From positions 558,001 to 622,000 of the forward strand of contig OX328113.1 of the NCBI GenBank assembly GCA_946811185.2: a stretch of 64,000 nucleotides of DNA, given 5' to 3'. Made by a program: the position numbers and the translations under genes. Position 1 is the first letter of the stretch; each line of letters opens with the position of its first letter. The DNA comes from Hippopus hippopus. Lineage: Eukaryota; Mollusca; Bivalvia; Cardiida; Cardiidae. The notes under the pieces are model-generated. The model saw only the letters and a program-made list of their open reading frames with translations, was not told the origin of the DNA and searched no databases. Positions 11,871-24,019 of this stretch are shown piece by piece.

Positions 11871-14361
11871 CAGCCATGAAAATGCCTATCCTTAAAACAC
11901 GAAAATCGAGACTTTTGCTCAAGCTAGATCTATATAGAACTACTCTGTTTTCATGTTTTAAACGTTTTTTTTTTTACCTATTTATTCTCTGCGACCTGTA
12001 TTAAGCATAGCAAAATATATCAAGCAGTATTTCACAAATTTTTACACATGTAGATCTAATCATTTCTAAATACTCTCTCTTTGCTGAATATTGTCTCGAA
12101 TTTGGTTTTTGTGGAAACGAAAGAATTCTAAAGCTTTGAAAGAGAGTTTCCCGCTGTTCAGGACAACGAAAACTATTCCGTTTAGAAGAAAATAGACTGG
12201 GATCAGGCTGCGCGGACATTCAGACTAATCTACATTTTTTCTCTTCACAAAGATCACAGGAGATCATGATATGCAAGATATGATTTAAGATCAGACTATA
12301 TTTCCGAAGTCGATCTTAGATACTGAAACCCACTGATAGGTGGAATAAAAAAAAAAGACAGTTTCATAACAGAGCAGAATGAGGGCAATTTAAGGAGTGT
12401 TCTCTTCCATAACGGCCAAGCAAAATGGACAGCGAAGCTCAAAGATTCATGGGAATTAAAGTTTTGAAAGGTGATTTAAAGAGGGCTAATTAGTTTTTAT
12501 GCCATACATCAAAATTTCATTTTAATTATCAATAAATAGAACAATACGATATAGTTTTTCTTACAGTCGTAACTTGACGAGTATATATTCAATAAAAAGG
12601 CGCAATTTCGGGCGTCAAACAAGCGACATGGTCATTTTTCAAACGAAAACTTCATATATGACGTCATCATACTGATTTTAAAATCCTAGTAATCGACGCG
12701 TCTGATTAAGCATAGGACATTCCCACAAGTCTTCGTGAAACTGTAGCACAAAATCTAAAAACACCTAAAGAGGCTACGTACCCTGTTACGGATACTGTAT
12801 ACCATTATTGTTTTCTTACTTTGTCTTTCTTTGCTGATGATTTGCCAGTTACCGGCTTTCTTAAGTCAGTGATATATCATTTTTGAACTTCGGTGAGATT
12901 ATAAATACTGAATGGCTCCCTATAAGAGTTAAGTCAACATTTTCAGTCTATAGATAAAGAACAACGAAATAAGGACAAATTTAAGGTTACTGTTTTGTTC
13001 AGAATGGATAAGCTAAGTGGACAGTGAAAAACAAAGATCTGCACTAAACGTGCATTCTGATCTTAAGTAACTCCAGAGGTAACGAAAGTAAAAAAGAGCT
13101 TTAAGGTTCAATATATCCTTCATTGCGGACCATGCAACGAGATTCTTTTTCCCCTAAAAAATTGTACAGAACCTCGAAATGGAAAACGTGACTTTTAGGC
13201 TGTGTATTAGATTGTAAACAAAACACTTGACCTTAGATCGTTTCATATCCGCTTTTGGTGCAAGTAGACGCTCGCTCCCTTTTCTTCTTCTTTGAGCTTT
13301 GTTGATGTATTTAATTTGTCCTTTTTTGTGATACAACACAAGTATTACAATATGCAACTTAATAGTAAATACTATCTCTGCAGATAATAATAATAATGAT
13401 AATACATGGGGATGTACAGGCTCACAACAGAAAGATATTAAATCTTTTCAATTGTGGTCCCTTATGTAGTACTGATTTTTGTCTGCCACTGGCAAACACT
13501 GTAGACCAGATAAGACAAGAAATATCCAGTGTGGTTTTACAACATTTGCCCGCGAACAAGAGGTACATGTATTTTATTTCCAGTTTTGCATATTCACATT
13601 TTAGCAAAATTTCTCGTCAGCAGATCTAAGATCACACTGCCCTCCTTCCGGAAATCCTACTTAAGTCGCTTTTTACGATGAAAAATTTAAACTAGATGTA
13701 TTAACAGTAGAGAAATGTTTGAGATGTAGCCTAGCAAATTCAATATGAAAATGGAAAACATTACCAGCGCGCAGCCTAGTGCTCGTGCAACCAAAAAGCT
13801 ACATAGATAACCAAGCTGACATCGTGCTTTGACAGGTATCGTTCGAAGACGTTTAAGATTAATTCATTCTAAACAAAATTTACATATTTTTTTTTAATAC
13901 AGCCTTAAATTAATGTCCCCTTGTTCATTTGATTACATGCATTTACATTAAAATACTAACTCTTTTCTGATAGTGAAAAGATTATAAAACATGCGCTAAG
14001 ACAGGCGTATGCCCGGAAGCCCGGGCTTTAACAGTAACTATCAAACCATAAAACAAACGAAATGCGCTTTCTCATTCAGGATAATATCATCTCGATTCTA
14101 AAATTAATTTTGCAAGAAAATAATAAAAAAAAAAATACTAAATGACGAAAAACGAAAAATCAAAGTAATGAAAGCACTGCTGAACTGGCAGAATTGAACA
14201 GAAGCAAACGTGTATTTGAAGAACGTTAGCTTTGTTTGTAAATCGTAAGACTTACACATTACATTTATTCACTAGCCTGGTTGCTCTTTTGCCGGTGTAT
14301 TTCATAAACTCTATAGATATCTGATTCAGCTTCATGTCAAAAACATTACATATTTACATTG
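11871..14361. other. No gene recognised
   Basis: About 2.5 kb with only short ORFs (the longest about 77 codons, no recognisable domain). Contains diverged palindrome fragments near 12,275-12,310 and 13,035-13,065 that resemble the M3 core, and a TAATAATAATAAT tract near 13,388. No convincing splice-bounded coding segment was found on either strand. Confidence 0.45.
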
Positions 14362-15743
14362 ACTGGTGGGCGCTAAAGCGATCACCTTAGTAAAGTCATC
14401 CAGGGTTGATAAAGCCGAAGAGATCCTGATTTGGTGTAAAGCACATGAGAGTATGTGACCTACTTGTTTGACCCGACATGACCCAATTTCGAACTTGACC
14501 GAGATACACCATTATGACCAAGTTTCAAGAGTATCAGGCTGACAATGTGGCCTCTAGACTGCACATAAGGCTTTCAAAGATTTGGCCCAGTGACCTACTT
14601 TTTCATCTGTTCTGACCCAATTTCGAAGTTGTCTAAGATATCATCAAGATAAACTCTATGATTTAGTTTCATGATAATCTGGCTAAAAAAACAAAGTGGC
14701 CTCTACGGTGCACACAAAGTTCTTAAACATTTGGTCCACTGATCTATTTTTTGACACAATATAACCCAATTTCGAACTTGTCCCAGAAATTAACAGGACA
14801 AACAATCTGATTAAAGAGGACCTTATACTCATTTTCAGCCAGTTTTAACTCATTTTGTCTTTATTTTATCAAACTATAGTCATTCTTATACCTTCATACC
14901 AAATATTGCGCCTGACGGTTGCAAGGTTGCTTAGATTACGGTCGATAGAAAATGCATTTCGCTGAGTTGCGGCCTTCCTTGTAAACAGACTTGTCGTTTC
15001 CGGTTTTTGAATCGAAGATTTCGATATATCCGTTATACACTCGGGTAGATTCGTATGAAGATCATGCATTCTGTCACGTGACTATATTTGACCTTCGCCC
15101 TGCGTCTAATGAGGTAAACACAGGAAAATGGAGGCTTCTCTGTTGCAGCCTCGATTTTCAGACGGAGGTCGCGACCTATATGCAAATTACACCGTATCCG
15201 ACTCTAAGCGGAAACCAACGATAAATTTCCGTGATGCATCGCCATTGTTTACAGCTTCGTTCGTCAGCCAGTTTTCTTCTGACCAATTTTCGGTTTCTGA
15301 TACAAATCTCCGTGTTTCTTTTTTTTTCAATTACACCATATATGTCAGTAATTTATCCATGTTTACACAAAGGACTGATTTCTGTACCATTCTAAATTGT
15401 TTGAAATTTAACAGCGTTTTTGCTTACCGGCTGTAGGCTGGCATCATTAAGCTCCATTGGTTTTGGACCGAAAATGTGGTCTCTGGAGTGTGAACAGGTT
15501 TTTTCCATTATTTGGTCCAATTACCTAATTTTTGAGTCGACATGACCCAATTTTCAAACTTGTCTGAGATATATTCGAGGCAAACATTCTGACCAAGTTT
15601 TATGAGTACTGGACGGAAAATGTGTCCTCTAGAGTGTAAACAAGGTAATTGTTGACGTCCGTTCGACGGGCGACGGACAGCATACGATGGACACAGCATC
15701 ATCACAAAGACTCAGCGCTTTGTGTTCAAGTGGGCTAAAAAGT
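14362..15743 (-). mobile_element. Decayed 145-bp-repeat (HINE-like) element, interrupted
   Basis: In reverse orientation this shows the unit of the 55-62 kb elements: GACATGACCCAATTTCGAAC, GACCAAGTTTCAAGAGTATC and AATGTGGCCTCTAGA. A decayed right terminus (GCGATCACCTTAGT) lies near 14,377. The opposite terminus (CAAGTGGGCTAAAA, complement of TTTTAGCCCACTTG) lies at 15,728-15,741, with a GACGTCCGTTCGACGGGCGA leader next to it. The array is split by the insertion at 14,815-15,446. Far more diverged than the 55-62 kb copies. Confidence 0.7.
14815..15446. mobile_element. 632-bp insertion flanked by TTAA, unidentified
   Basis: Sits inside a repeat unit of the surrounding element. TTAA lies at 14,811-14,814 on the left and 15,447-15,450 on the right, and the host repeat resumes on each side. 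The left end reads AGAGGACCTTATACTC, which recalls Kolobok-type MITE ends; that superfamily targets TTAA (established). The right end does not clearly mirror it. An open frame of 102 codons (15,128-15,436, + strand) starts MEASLLQPRF and matches nothing I recognise; it may be chance or a remnant exon. Confidence 0.45.
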
Positions 15744-16240
15744 GCTTTATTTTTTCTATCATAGGATAGCCCCAACTTTTGGCACAACCATCGGGAGCCA
15801 TCGGAAGAACTTTTTTCTTAATATATTTGCACAAAATAATAATATTAAACCAGAAAATTGCCAAAGGGCAACATGTCGACCTTGAGCTTGGACCTTACTG
15901 AACAAATGATTCCAATGGCATTTCTTCTGATATAAATGAACATTTGTGTAAAATTATTTTTAAATCCATCCAGAAATGTAGAAGTTGTAGTTTGGACAAG
16001 CTCCATTCTATTTTATTATTGATCTTCAAGTGTGACCTTAACCTTGGACCAACCTGAATATAAGTTTCTAATGGCACTTCTACTCATAAAGGAGACCAAC
16101 TGAGCCAAATCATTCTGAAATGCATTCATAACTGTAAAAGTTCCGGTCCAGACAACTTTGGACGGACGGACGCACGCACGCACGCACGCACGGATGGACG
16201 GACGGACACACATACACCCAAAAATCATTGGCAACTATTC
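15744..16240. repeat. Element with two diverged units of about 157 bp and GGAC/ACGC microsatellite
   Basis: GACCTTGAGCTTGGACCTTA near 15,877 and GACCTTAACCTTGGACCAAC near 16,034 mark two related units. A simple repeat of GGACGGACGCACGCACGC type runs from about 16,162 to 16,206. This arrangement (short array plus microsatellite) resembles other bivalve array-cored elements. TGACCTTAACCTT at 16,033-16,045 is the complement of an AAGGTTAAGGTCA nuclear-receptor-like site. Confidence 0.55.
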
Positions 16241-16261
16241 AATCATATTGTTTGTTTCTGA

Positions 16262-16380
16262 AAGGTAAGGAAGCATTAAGGAAAAGGAGAAATACTGGTT
16301 ACCAGTATTTTCTCCTTTTCCCACAATGTTTTCAAATGTCCTGTTTCCCAGGGTCGTTAAAACTAAGAAATGTGTTGTAA
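16262..16380 (+). mobile_element. M1 MITE, right portion with full hairpin
   Basis: AAGGAGAAATACTGGTTACC then AGTATTTTCTCCTTTTCCC form a nearly perfect hairpin, followed by CACAATGTTTTCAAATG and CAGGGTCGTTAAAACTAAG. The left flank is truncated. Confidence 0.7.
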
Positions 16381-16469
16381 AAAGTTAACAAGTTGAATGA
16401 GAGATTTCAAGTGAAAATAAAACAGAAATATTGCCGTATAGGGTTTTTGTCTCTATATGTCACAATACA

Positions 16470-16740
16470 TTTGATCCATGCTCTGGCAAAATGGTGGCTT
16501 AATGCATCTACGCGATGCATGATACCAAGTAAGTTATCATACTATTATGAATCTATAAAATCTAGTTTGTCTAACAACCGGGTGAAAAATGAGGTATACT
16601 GGTCCTTTGACATGCAGAAAATGGACCAATAGCATAAAGGTTCGGCCCAGGTTAGCCTGCAGACAGTACAATCTGACCTGGGTCGATACTTTTTGCAGAT
16701 GCCTTAATCCCCCTTTTCACAGAGGTTGGCTCATTTGTTT
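16470..16740 (+). mobile_element. M2 MITE, full copy
   Basis: Left end CATGCTCTGGCAAAATGG, right end CCCCCTTTTCACAGAGG. The middle has the conserved TGAGGTATACTGGTCCTTTG and AAGGTTCGGCCCAGGTTAGC blocks and a palindrome around GACAGTACAATCTGACC. Confidence 0.75.
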
Positions 16741-17539
16741 TTAACATTTTAGAGCCAAACATTTGACTCAGATAACATCTATTCAACAGACATCAGACGA
16801 TAAAGGAGTGTACACTTAATTTTTATCTGCAGTATGACAAACATGAAGACAACGTCACAAGTGGATAGATAGATTTGTGCCAAAAACGTTCCACCAAACT
16901 GTGCTGTCGTAATTCGCGATAGATGAATGACCATTTGGATTTTTCAAAGCAATAATTTGTGAATCTGAGCTATTGTATATGGTAAGAAGCTCAAGCAAAA
17001 TTAAGATTGATAAAAAACTAGCTTTACCAAATATTCTCAAAATTATCTTCGTTGTTTCAAAAGCTCACAGTGCAGAAATAAATCAGAGTCTCAAATGTGC
17101 AATATAATCTCACACTGTACACCTGACACATTGTCATGACACGAATTTTGCATTGTACCTTGACCATCACAGCTATGACATTTGTCATTCTTGTGAAACA
17201 AATATCCAGTCATGATTAGTTTTACCACACCTAAAACACCGTGGACACTTTATGGGCCTTTACCTCCGTTTAGGCAGAGCCTGTAAACTTTGATGCTTCA
17301 CTGTCCGCCCGTTCTACACTTACAGCCACAGCATATATCTTTTTCATAGTTAAGTCTGCGTCTGACGATAACGTTCTGTAAATGACACTGTTCCGTAACC
17401 CACAGACAAAAAAGATCTCTCATCGCCTCTTCCAAAAATGCCCAAATCCCACAGGAGTCGCTTAGCCGCCACAATTTTGTCAAAAAGAGAGTTACAGTAT
17501 CATTTTTACTTTGCGTCTTAGTTTAAACATAATTATTTT
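16741..17539. other. No confident gene
   Basis: Nothing repetitive was recognised. A 61-codon open frame on the minus strand (17,298-17,483) ends in a Cys-rich KDICCGCKCRTGGQ. It has no signal peptide, no known domain and no clear splice sites, so I do not call it a gene. Confidence 0.35.
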
Positions 17540-17722
17540 ACATCGATTGAGAAACAAGTTCTTACAACTTATACTAATCTCTCTCGATTCTGCTTCCTGG
17601 GAACTACACCAGTACTCGCGCCGAATGTGTGGGCCAACGAACAATCCCAAAGTTGACACCCGCTCCCGGGTATCGAACTCGGGACCTTATGGTTACGAGG
17701 CCGACGCTCTACCCCACAACCA
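17540..17722 (-). mobile_element. SINE family C, full-length tRNA-headed copy
   Basis: Read on the minus strand, a tRNA-like head contains GGGTAGAGCGTCGGCCTCG (A-box side) and GAGTTCGATACCCGGGAGC (B box). The body has CAACTTTGGGATTGTTCG and TAGTTCCCAGGAAGCAGAAT, ending in a GAGAGAGATTAGTATAAG-like region. A second, more diverged copy lies at 51,985-52,160 in the same orientation. Confidence 0.8.
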
Positions 17723-19199
17723 CGGACACCACAAATTTGCATCTTACAATGAAACTTAAATCATTCTGCACGATGTGAGGTTTGGGTTGCAAGTGATTTA
17801 ATATCAATAATTTTCAACTAGGTCTTACCACCAGGCTTTTAAGGTGCAATTTAATTACAGAGTAGGCTGTAGGTGTTAGATCCACAAGGAGACAGGGAAA
17901 TAGCTCGTTTCTGATCATTATCATCGACATTATTTGCTCTGAAGAACTGCTTTAACTGGTACCTTGACTTACAGTCGAAACTGTCCTATTTTTCCGAACG
18001 TTGCCATATTTCATGTTATATTTACTTTATACGGAGAGTGTGAAACAATCTCGTTACCATTGTAATACTTTAGATTCCGGGCAGCAGCACTAATCAGCAT
18101 AAATTTCGATTTTCAGTTTTTCTGACGGACCTTTCACATTCATTCGGTTTCCATCTCAGGATGCATGTGCAATTACAAAGTACATTAAATGATACTCAAA
18201 ATACTACAATACGACGCTACCGAAACATTTCAATTCACTTTTTCGTCCGATCAGTCTTTCGCCCCGCAGATCAGTCTTTTCCTGTCATTCCCGCTAACCT
18301 TAGTTGAGGATGCTCCAAAATATGTTTGTCCTCAAAAATCTAGAATGGATATTCTCTTTGTTTGCATCGAAAGCACGATGGCGATCCTGGACATATAACA
18401 AGCGGCGGTGGACATGACACAAGAATACAAGCTTACTGACTTTACCAAGAGTATAGTTACGCTGATATCTACGGAAAATGTAGGGAAACATGTTTCAGAC
18501 TAGATGCTTGCGTACTAAAAATACTGTTGCAAAATGTGTGCGTTTGTTCTTCAGTGACCATAGTATCTTCATGGCATTTATTGACGCTCTTTGTCGTTTA
18601 ATAGTGGGACCGAAACATAAACGCGCATTCCCACGCTTGCTTCTATTCTCTGATTGTTTAGTTCGTTCTTACTCCTAGATTAATTCTTTTAGGGTAATAT
18701 TGTATTTGTTTATGTACAGATCGTCAATTCGTTTAAGTTTCTCTCTTGTCAACGTTTTTCACTTGCCGCCCAACTGAATGTAGCGTTTTTAATGTTACTA
18801 TTTGCTAGTCATTGATTTTTCCATGTTAGGTACCTCAGAATCAGTTTCAAAATCCAATCTGGAGTCTGGATTCTTCGTTAGGTTTCGCACACGACCTCAA
18901 CAAGCGAAGAAAATTTAAAATAAGTTGGGTTTCATCTTTACTACATTCCTGAATACGTTCTCAGTGCATGGTTTCACATAATGCAGAGTTGAGTAATACA
19001 AACGACCTAAAAATATCAATTGAGCGAATGGAAATTTACCATAACGTTATCAACAACTAAAGGTTGTTTCGGTTTCGACAAACACTTTAACCAAATATAT
19101 GTAATAAACTCCAATAGTTTTCAACCAGCAAGAAATGGAGACATGTATACAATGTAATAAAAGTCAACATCTTTATGTATTGTACACTGCAGAATTTAT
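17723..19199. other. No gene or repeat recognised
   Basis: Only short open frames without recognisable motifs on either strand. No tandem or inverted repeat was visible by eye. It may be unique intergenic or intronic sequence. Confidence 0.4.
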
Positions 19200-19256
19200 A
19201 CCATACAGTACGTCCGTTGCACGTTACACATTCTGCTATCTGATCTTGATCTATGA
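19200..19256 (+). mobile_element. M3 core fragment
   Basis: GTTGCACGTTACACATTCTG then CTATCTGATCTTGATCTATG resembles one diverged arm of the M3 palindrome. Confidence 0.4.
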
Positions 19257-19426
19257 ATGCTATATTGCATATAGGTTGTGTTGATGAAAGGATTCAAATT
19301 GAATACGTGCATTATTTCATGAGCAATTTAGTAAACCGATACAGGATGTGGGCGAGACGAAACCTCATCATTAACCCATTACTTGGCTTGAATTTTAAAT
19401 CGACACAAAGCTTATTTAAAAATGCG

Positions 19427-19525
19427 AATGAAAACATTGTGAAAAAAGAAGAATATTCGGTCACCAGCATTTCCACGTTTCCAGCAGTGTTTTCTACTCC
19501 TTCAAAGACAAATAACATTAATCGA
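19427..19525 (+). mobile_element. M1 MITE fragment
   Basis: GAAAACATTGTGAAAAAAGAAG and CACCAGCATTTCCACG..AGCAGTGTTTTCTACTCC match the M1 hairpin arms with mismatches. Confidence 0.55.
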
Positions 19526-19576
19526 TTCACAAAATAAAATGTTATCGTTAAAAAGGGAGTATTCAGGTTAATTGAT

Positions 19577-19762
19577 TGAATGCTGTTTTACACCCCTTCC
19601 AACATTATTTCAGTCATATCACGGGGACATTTCCCATATTCATGTATGTTCCGGGTTTCACCAGTATAAGGCTAGAGCTCTAAATTGTCTTGCCCAAGTA
19701 CACTCCCACGAAAAACCCAGCGCGTCCAGTAACATTCTCACCCGGGGCTATTCAGATTTTCC
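19577..19762 (-). mobile_element. SINE family B, reverse copy, head partly lost
   Basis: The complement of the 7,424-7,655 SINE. TTCCAACATTATTTCAGTCA, TATCACGGGGACA and TGTCTTGCCCAAGTACACTC mirror its 3' body. The tRNA-like head region is degraded. Confidence 0.65.
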
Positions 19763-19863
19763 GTATCTAACAAAACTTCAAAATGATTCATCACCTTATT
19801 AAGTAAGGCAAATGCTAGCAAATCATTAGTAAAGAAGAAAGAAAAATGTAATAAAGATCGACC

Positions 19864-21777
19864 GTTGACACGGGTAGGAAACTTCATATTCAGAGCCAAT
19901 GGCTCCGACGAGAAAATGTTGTGTTTGTCTTCCGTTTCTGAAGATGTCAGCTGAAAAACAACCAAAAAACAGGTAAGCTTGTCATTATTTGTAATCATGT
20001 GTTCTTATATCTTTGAGAGTCCAAAAAAGGAGAATGTCATGGAATGCTCTGGTCTTTCAACGTGTTTTCTACACTACGGAAAGTTGTAACAAGTGTACGA
20101 TGTTGTCTGAATCATTTGTGGTGTTGGTTGACCTTAGCTAAAATAATACGTCACGGACCTAAATTCAGTCTATTATTGCCATATAATTGGCAATTAAAAG
20201 AGAGTTTTGCTGTTCCAAAAGCGTGAATTAATGTCTTGAAATGTTACATTTACTTCTAGTAAAGAATTGAAAAGAAATGGCACAAAAATGGTGAAAATAA
20301 AGAAGGGCTCGATTATGTGGGCCGGCTCTGAATATGTAAGTCGGCACCGATTGATGAGGGCTTCATTTCAAAACTTTAGTTTATTGTAAAAATTTACTTA
20401 GGAAGTAGGCTTTGTTTTTCCGCTAACACCTTTCAGTCAAAAAATATAGCACTATTTTTGGATGGAACATGACCGAATTTATGAACATACAAAGGACTGG
20501 TATTGTCACGATTGAAAAAATCAATTCGAACATTAGTCTATCTAAATTTTGAAAATACTTTTATGTAGCTTTTGATTAACAGAATGGTCTATACAAGTAT
20601 ATAGTATTTGTCATGCTTTCGTCGTAAGTGTAGCCCACACGTACGCAAAAATAATGAAAAAATATTTGGCATCTTTGGAAGGCTCTTTGGTCTCAAAACA
20701 GTCATAAAAAGCTAGATGGAAAATGTACTGACCGTAGCAGAGATGATGAATAGAAAAAACTTTTACAAAGCGTGAGAAATACAATTTGTGTTAGGTGTTA
20801 AGAAGAGTTAAGAGTGGTCACACATATACCCTGAGGCGTCTATTGCGAATAGGTCAGTTGTATTTCTCACGCTTTGTAAAAGTTTTTTTCTATTCATCAT
20901 CTCTGCTACGGTCGGTACATTTTCCACCTAGCTTTTTAATGACTGTTTTAAGACCAGATAGTCTTCCGAAGATGCCAAATGTTTTTTCCTTTTTTTTTTG
21001 CTTACACGTGGGCTGCACTTACGACGAAAGCATGACAAATACTGTATACATGTATAGACCATTCTGTTAATCAAAGGCTACATAAAAGTATTTTCAAAAT
21101 TTAGATAGACTAATGTTCGACAGCATTTTTCAATCGTGACAATACCAGTCCTTTGTATGTTCATAAATTCGGTCATGTTCCATCCAACAAAATATATTTT
21201 GGACTAAAAGATATTAACGGAAAAACAAAGCCTACTTCCTAAGTAAATTTTTACAGAAAACTAAATTTCTGAAATGAAGCCCCCATCAATCGGTGCCGAC
21301 TTACATATTCAGAGCCGGCCCACATAATCGGAGCCCTTCTTTATTTTCACCTTTTTTGTGCCATTTCTTTTCAATTCTTTACCAGCAGTGAATGTAACAT
21401 TTCAAGACATTAATTCACGCTTTTGAGACAGCAAGACTCTCTTTTGATTGCCAATTATATGGCAATAATAGACTGAATTTAGGTCCGTGACGTATTATTT
21501 TAGCTAAGGTCAACCAACACCACAAATGATTCAGACAACATCATACACTTGTTACAACTTTCCGTAGTGTAGAAAACACGTTGAAAGACCAGAGCATTGC
21601 ATGACATTCTCCTTTTTTGGACTTTCAAAGGTATAAGAACACATGATTACAAATAATGACAAGCTTACCTGTTTTTTGGTTGTTTTTCAGCTGACATCTT
21701 CAGAAACGGAAGACCAACACAACATTTTCTCGTCGGAGCCATTGGCTCTGAATATGAAGTTTCCTACCCGTGGTTGA
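19864..21777. mobile_element. 1.9-kb foldback element with 5-bp target duplication
   Basis: Two arms of about 916 bp (19,869-20,784 and 20,858-21,772) are reverse complements over nearly their whole length, with scattered substitutions and small indels. They are separated by a 73-bp loop. The outer ends are CACGGGTAGGAAACTTC and its complement. The element is flanked on both sides by GTTGA (19,864-19,868 and 21,773-21,777). Short ORFs inside have no recognisable domain, so it depends on an enzyme encoded elsewhere. Ends starting CAC plus a 5-bp duplication fit the Transib group better than hAT (8 bp), PIF (3 bp) or Tc1 (TA); that assignment is inference. Confidence 0.85.
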
Positions 21778-22137
21778 TCATGTAGAGTGCTAATAACATA
21801 AGTATGAAGACGTCATAGTTGATCTCATAAAACTGAGATTCCGATTGCAGATCGATTGATCCGTTACTTACGCTAATCTTAATTTTGATTGTTTAACAGA
21901 AAATGAATGCGCGGCAAAAAACGATCACAAGTGGCTCCTTTTAACTGACCGCTATAAATAACTTAGGGTTTACTTACATAAACTGATATCCGTGCGATTC
22001 TTCTGTTACTTCTGCAGGTATTTTGTGGTGAGTCTTCTTCATTGAAGTAAAAGAAAGTGCAAGTTTTTCGCCTGTCACGATGTATAAGCTCTAATGATAG
22101 ATATATTTCAAGACGTGTCTACATGCGGTCAAAAGGG

Positions 22138-22351
22138 AAGGTCATAGTCATTGCGACAATATTCATTTGTCTCTCACTGCTGATCATTGTATCGACGATG
22201 GCTATGTGGGAAAGCAGCCAATGGCTTGATAAAAATATCGTGTAAATTACTGGTGAAAGAAAATTTTAGAAAGCTTGGATAGGTGCACCGGCGGCCGCGA
22301 TATAACTGAAATATTGTTGACAACAGCATTTATAAGCATACAATCAATCAA
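22138..22351 (+). mobile_element. SINE family A, 5'-truncated
   Basis: Begins in the body (GTCATTGCGACAATATTCAT) and continues through GACGATGGCTATGTGGGAAA and CACCGGCGGCCGCGATATAA to an AATCAATCAATAG tail. Confidence 0.8.
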
Positions 22352-22689
22352 TAGTAAGGTAAAGAAAGTACGATTTTACCATTATCATCTTTCTTTAGTT
22401 GTGACTATTTATGTCAAAGTAATTGTACGATGAGACTACGTGTGTTCAAAAGAAATGAAAGTTTACCACCCGTCACGATGTTTAAGCTGAATGGCGTAGA
22501 CAATTAAGGATGCCTACATGAGATAAATGTAATGCAGTTTTACTATGTGACAGTATTTTGAGGATTTACCAACAAGAGATACAGGCAGAGTAGGTTTTCC
22601 ATCTGTCATGATACTTTAGGCCTGCTGAAAGTTACTCCAGGTGTGTCGACGTAAGGTGGAAGTCGTCCAAATTCAGCATCTGCAACGAT

Positions 22690-22990
22690 TTGTTTTTTTT
22701 TTTTTTTTTTTTGATCGATTGATTGATTGATTGATTGATTGTATGGTGTTTAACGTTTAACGCCGATTTCAATATTATTTCAGTTATATCGAGGCGGCCA
22801 GTGCACCTATCCATGTTTTCTTGGAGTTTCCCACATAACCATCGTGTAAACAACAGTCAGTGGTGAGAGAGGAATGAATCCTGTTGCAATGACTTTCATT
22901 AATCCTCGGAAAGAAATTGGCAGGGGATCGAACCAGCGACCTCCTGTTCTTAGGTCCTGTACGATACCGACTGCGCTACCGCAGCTCTGC
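22690..22990 (-). mobile_element. SINE family A, full-length reverse copy
   Basis: In reverse order from the left: a T-tract and a GATT-repeat (complement of the CAAT tail), CCTCGATATAACTG-type body, then a tRNA-like head whose complement contains AGCTGCGGTAGCGCAGTCGG (A box) and GGTTCGATCCCCTGCC (B box). The head is better preserved than in any other family-A copy here. Confidence 0.85.
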
Positions 22991-23591
22991 GATTTTTAGG
23001 TTAAGTTCTAAAGAAAGTTCAGACTGTGTTTATAAGACGTAAAGGTAGTGCAACTGCACCAACCATAAGCCCCCAGAATAAACACGTTCAGAGTGTTTAC
23101 CTGTCACTTATAATTGGGAGTAATACCTAGAATAAGGTCCTGAGCTAGCTACACCGAAAAAGTATGATAATATTCTAAACTTTTTTTTTTTTATCTGATG
23201 ACATGATGTATAAACTGATGGGGAGCGAGAGTGGATGGTGAACCCTTTTATGGAAAATAATCATGCAAAAACTGTACAAAAGATATACATGTATTTTCAA
23301 CGATATTGGGCTAAAAAAAGATTTGTTACTAGGCTTGAAAACATTTAATTTTCGGTCTGCGTAACGGTATCGTGAACTGTAATCTAATCTATAAACTGTA
23401 AGAATTGACCTGGCAGGCTGGAGCTACTGTATTTTTAATTGATGCAAAATAAGTCATTCGGAAATTATCGCGAGTGGTCGTATGAAATACATAATTAAGA
23501 ACGCGAAAATTGAACAACAGGGATGAGAAGCACCTTCTTTCACAATGTTTTCAACCAGTAAGAATATTCAATTCATTTGTCCATAAAGCAA

Positions 23592-23775
23592 AGGATGTCG
23601 GTAGCTCAGTCGGTAACTCAGTCGGTAACTTACAAGGTATTCACTAACCATTCTGACTATAATTTTTACATTTAGAAGGTAACTCATTTTCAGATCGGCT
23701 AAATTATTGAGAGTCAGAATCAGAATGTTACTAAAAATGGTTGGTGAATACCTGCCTAGAGCTTGAAACCCGGAG
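23592..23775 (+). mobile_element. tRNA-like SINE head split by a 115-bp MITE
   Basis: An A-box region, GTCGGTAGCTCAGTCGGTAA with an extra partial repeat of itself, precedes the insertion. GAGCTTGAAACCCGGAGGTC, a B-box-like region, follows it. Between them (23,637-23,751) is a small element whose ends GTATTCACTAACCATT and AATGGTTGGTGAATAC are exact inverted repeats apart from one G-T difference. No SINE body was recognised downstream. Confidence 0.65.
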
Positions 23776-24019
23776 GTCAGCAATTTTATTTATTTATTTA
23801 TTTTTTTATAAGCGGGAAAAAAATATATATATTTCCGGGAGTTGAGGATAGTCATTGGATAATATTCATCCCCTTCTCTCAATTGAATGAACCTGAAATT
23901 TGGTTGGCTGCTATTTGGTCCCTAGTGATGAAATCTATAATGTTCAGTTTCGGTTTCTGGTAATTTTTTTCTTTTTGCCACAAACCGACAGCTACATACA
24001 AAACAGCTCAAAGTGAATT

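Noticed and set aside
17298..17483. Small Cys-rich frame ending KDICCGCKCRTGGQ, considered as a secreted peptide exon
   Set aside because: No signal peptide, no spaced cysteine framework of a known family and no convincing splice sites.
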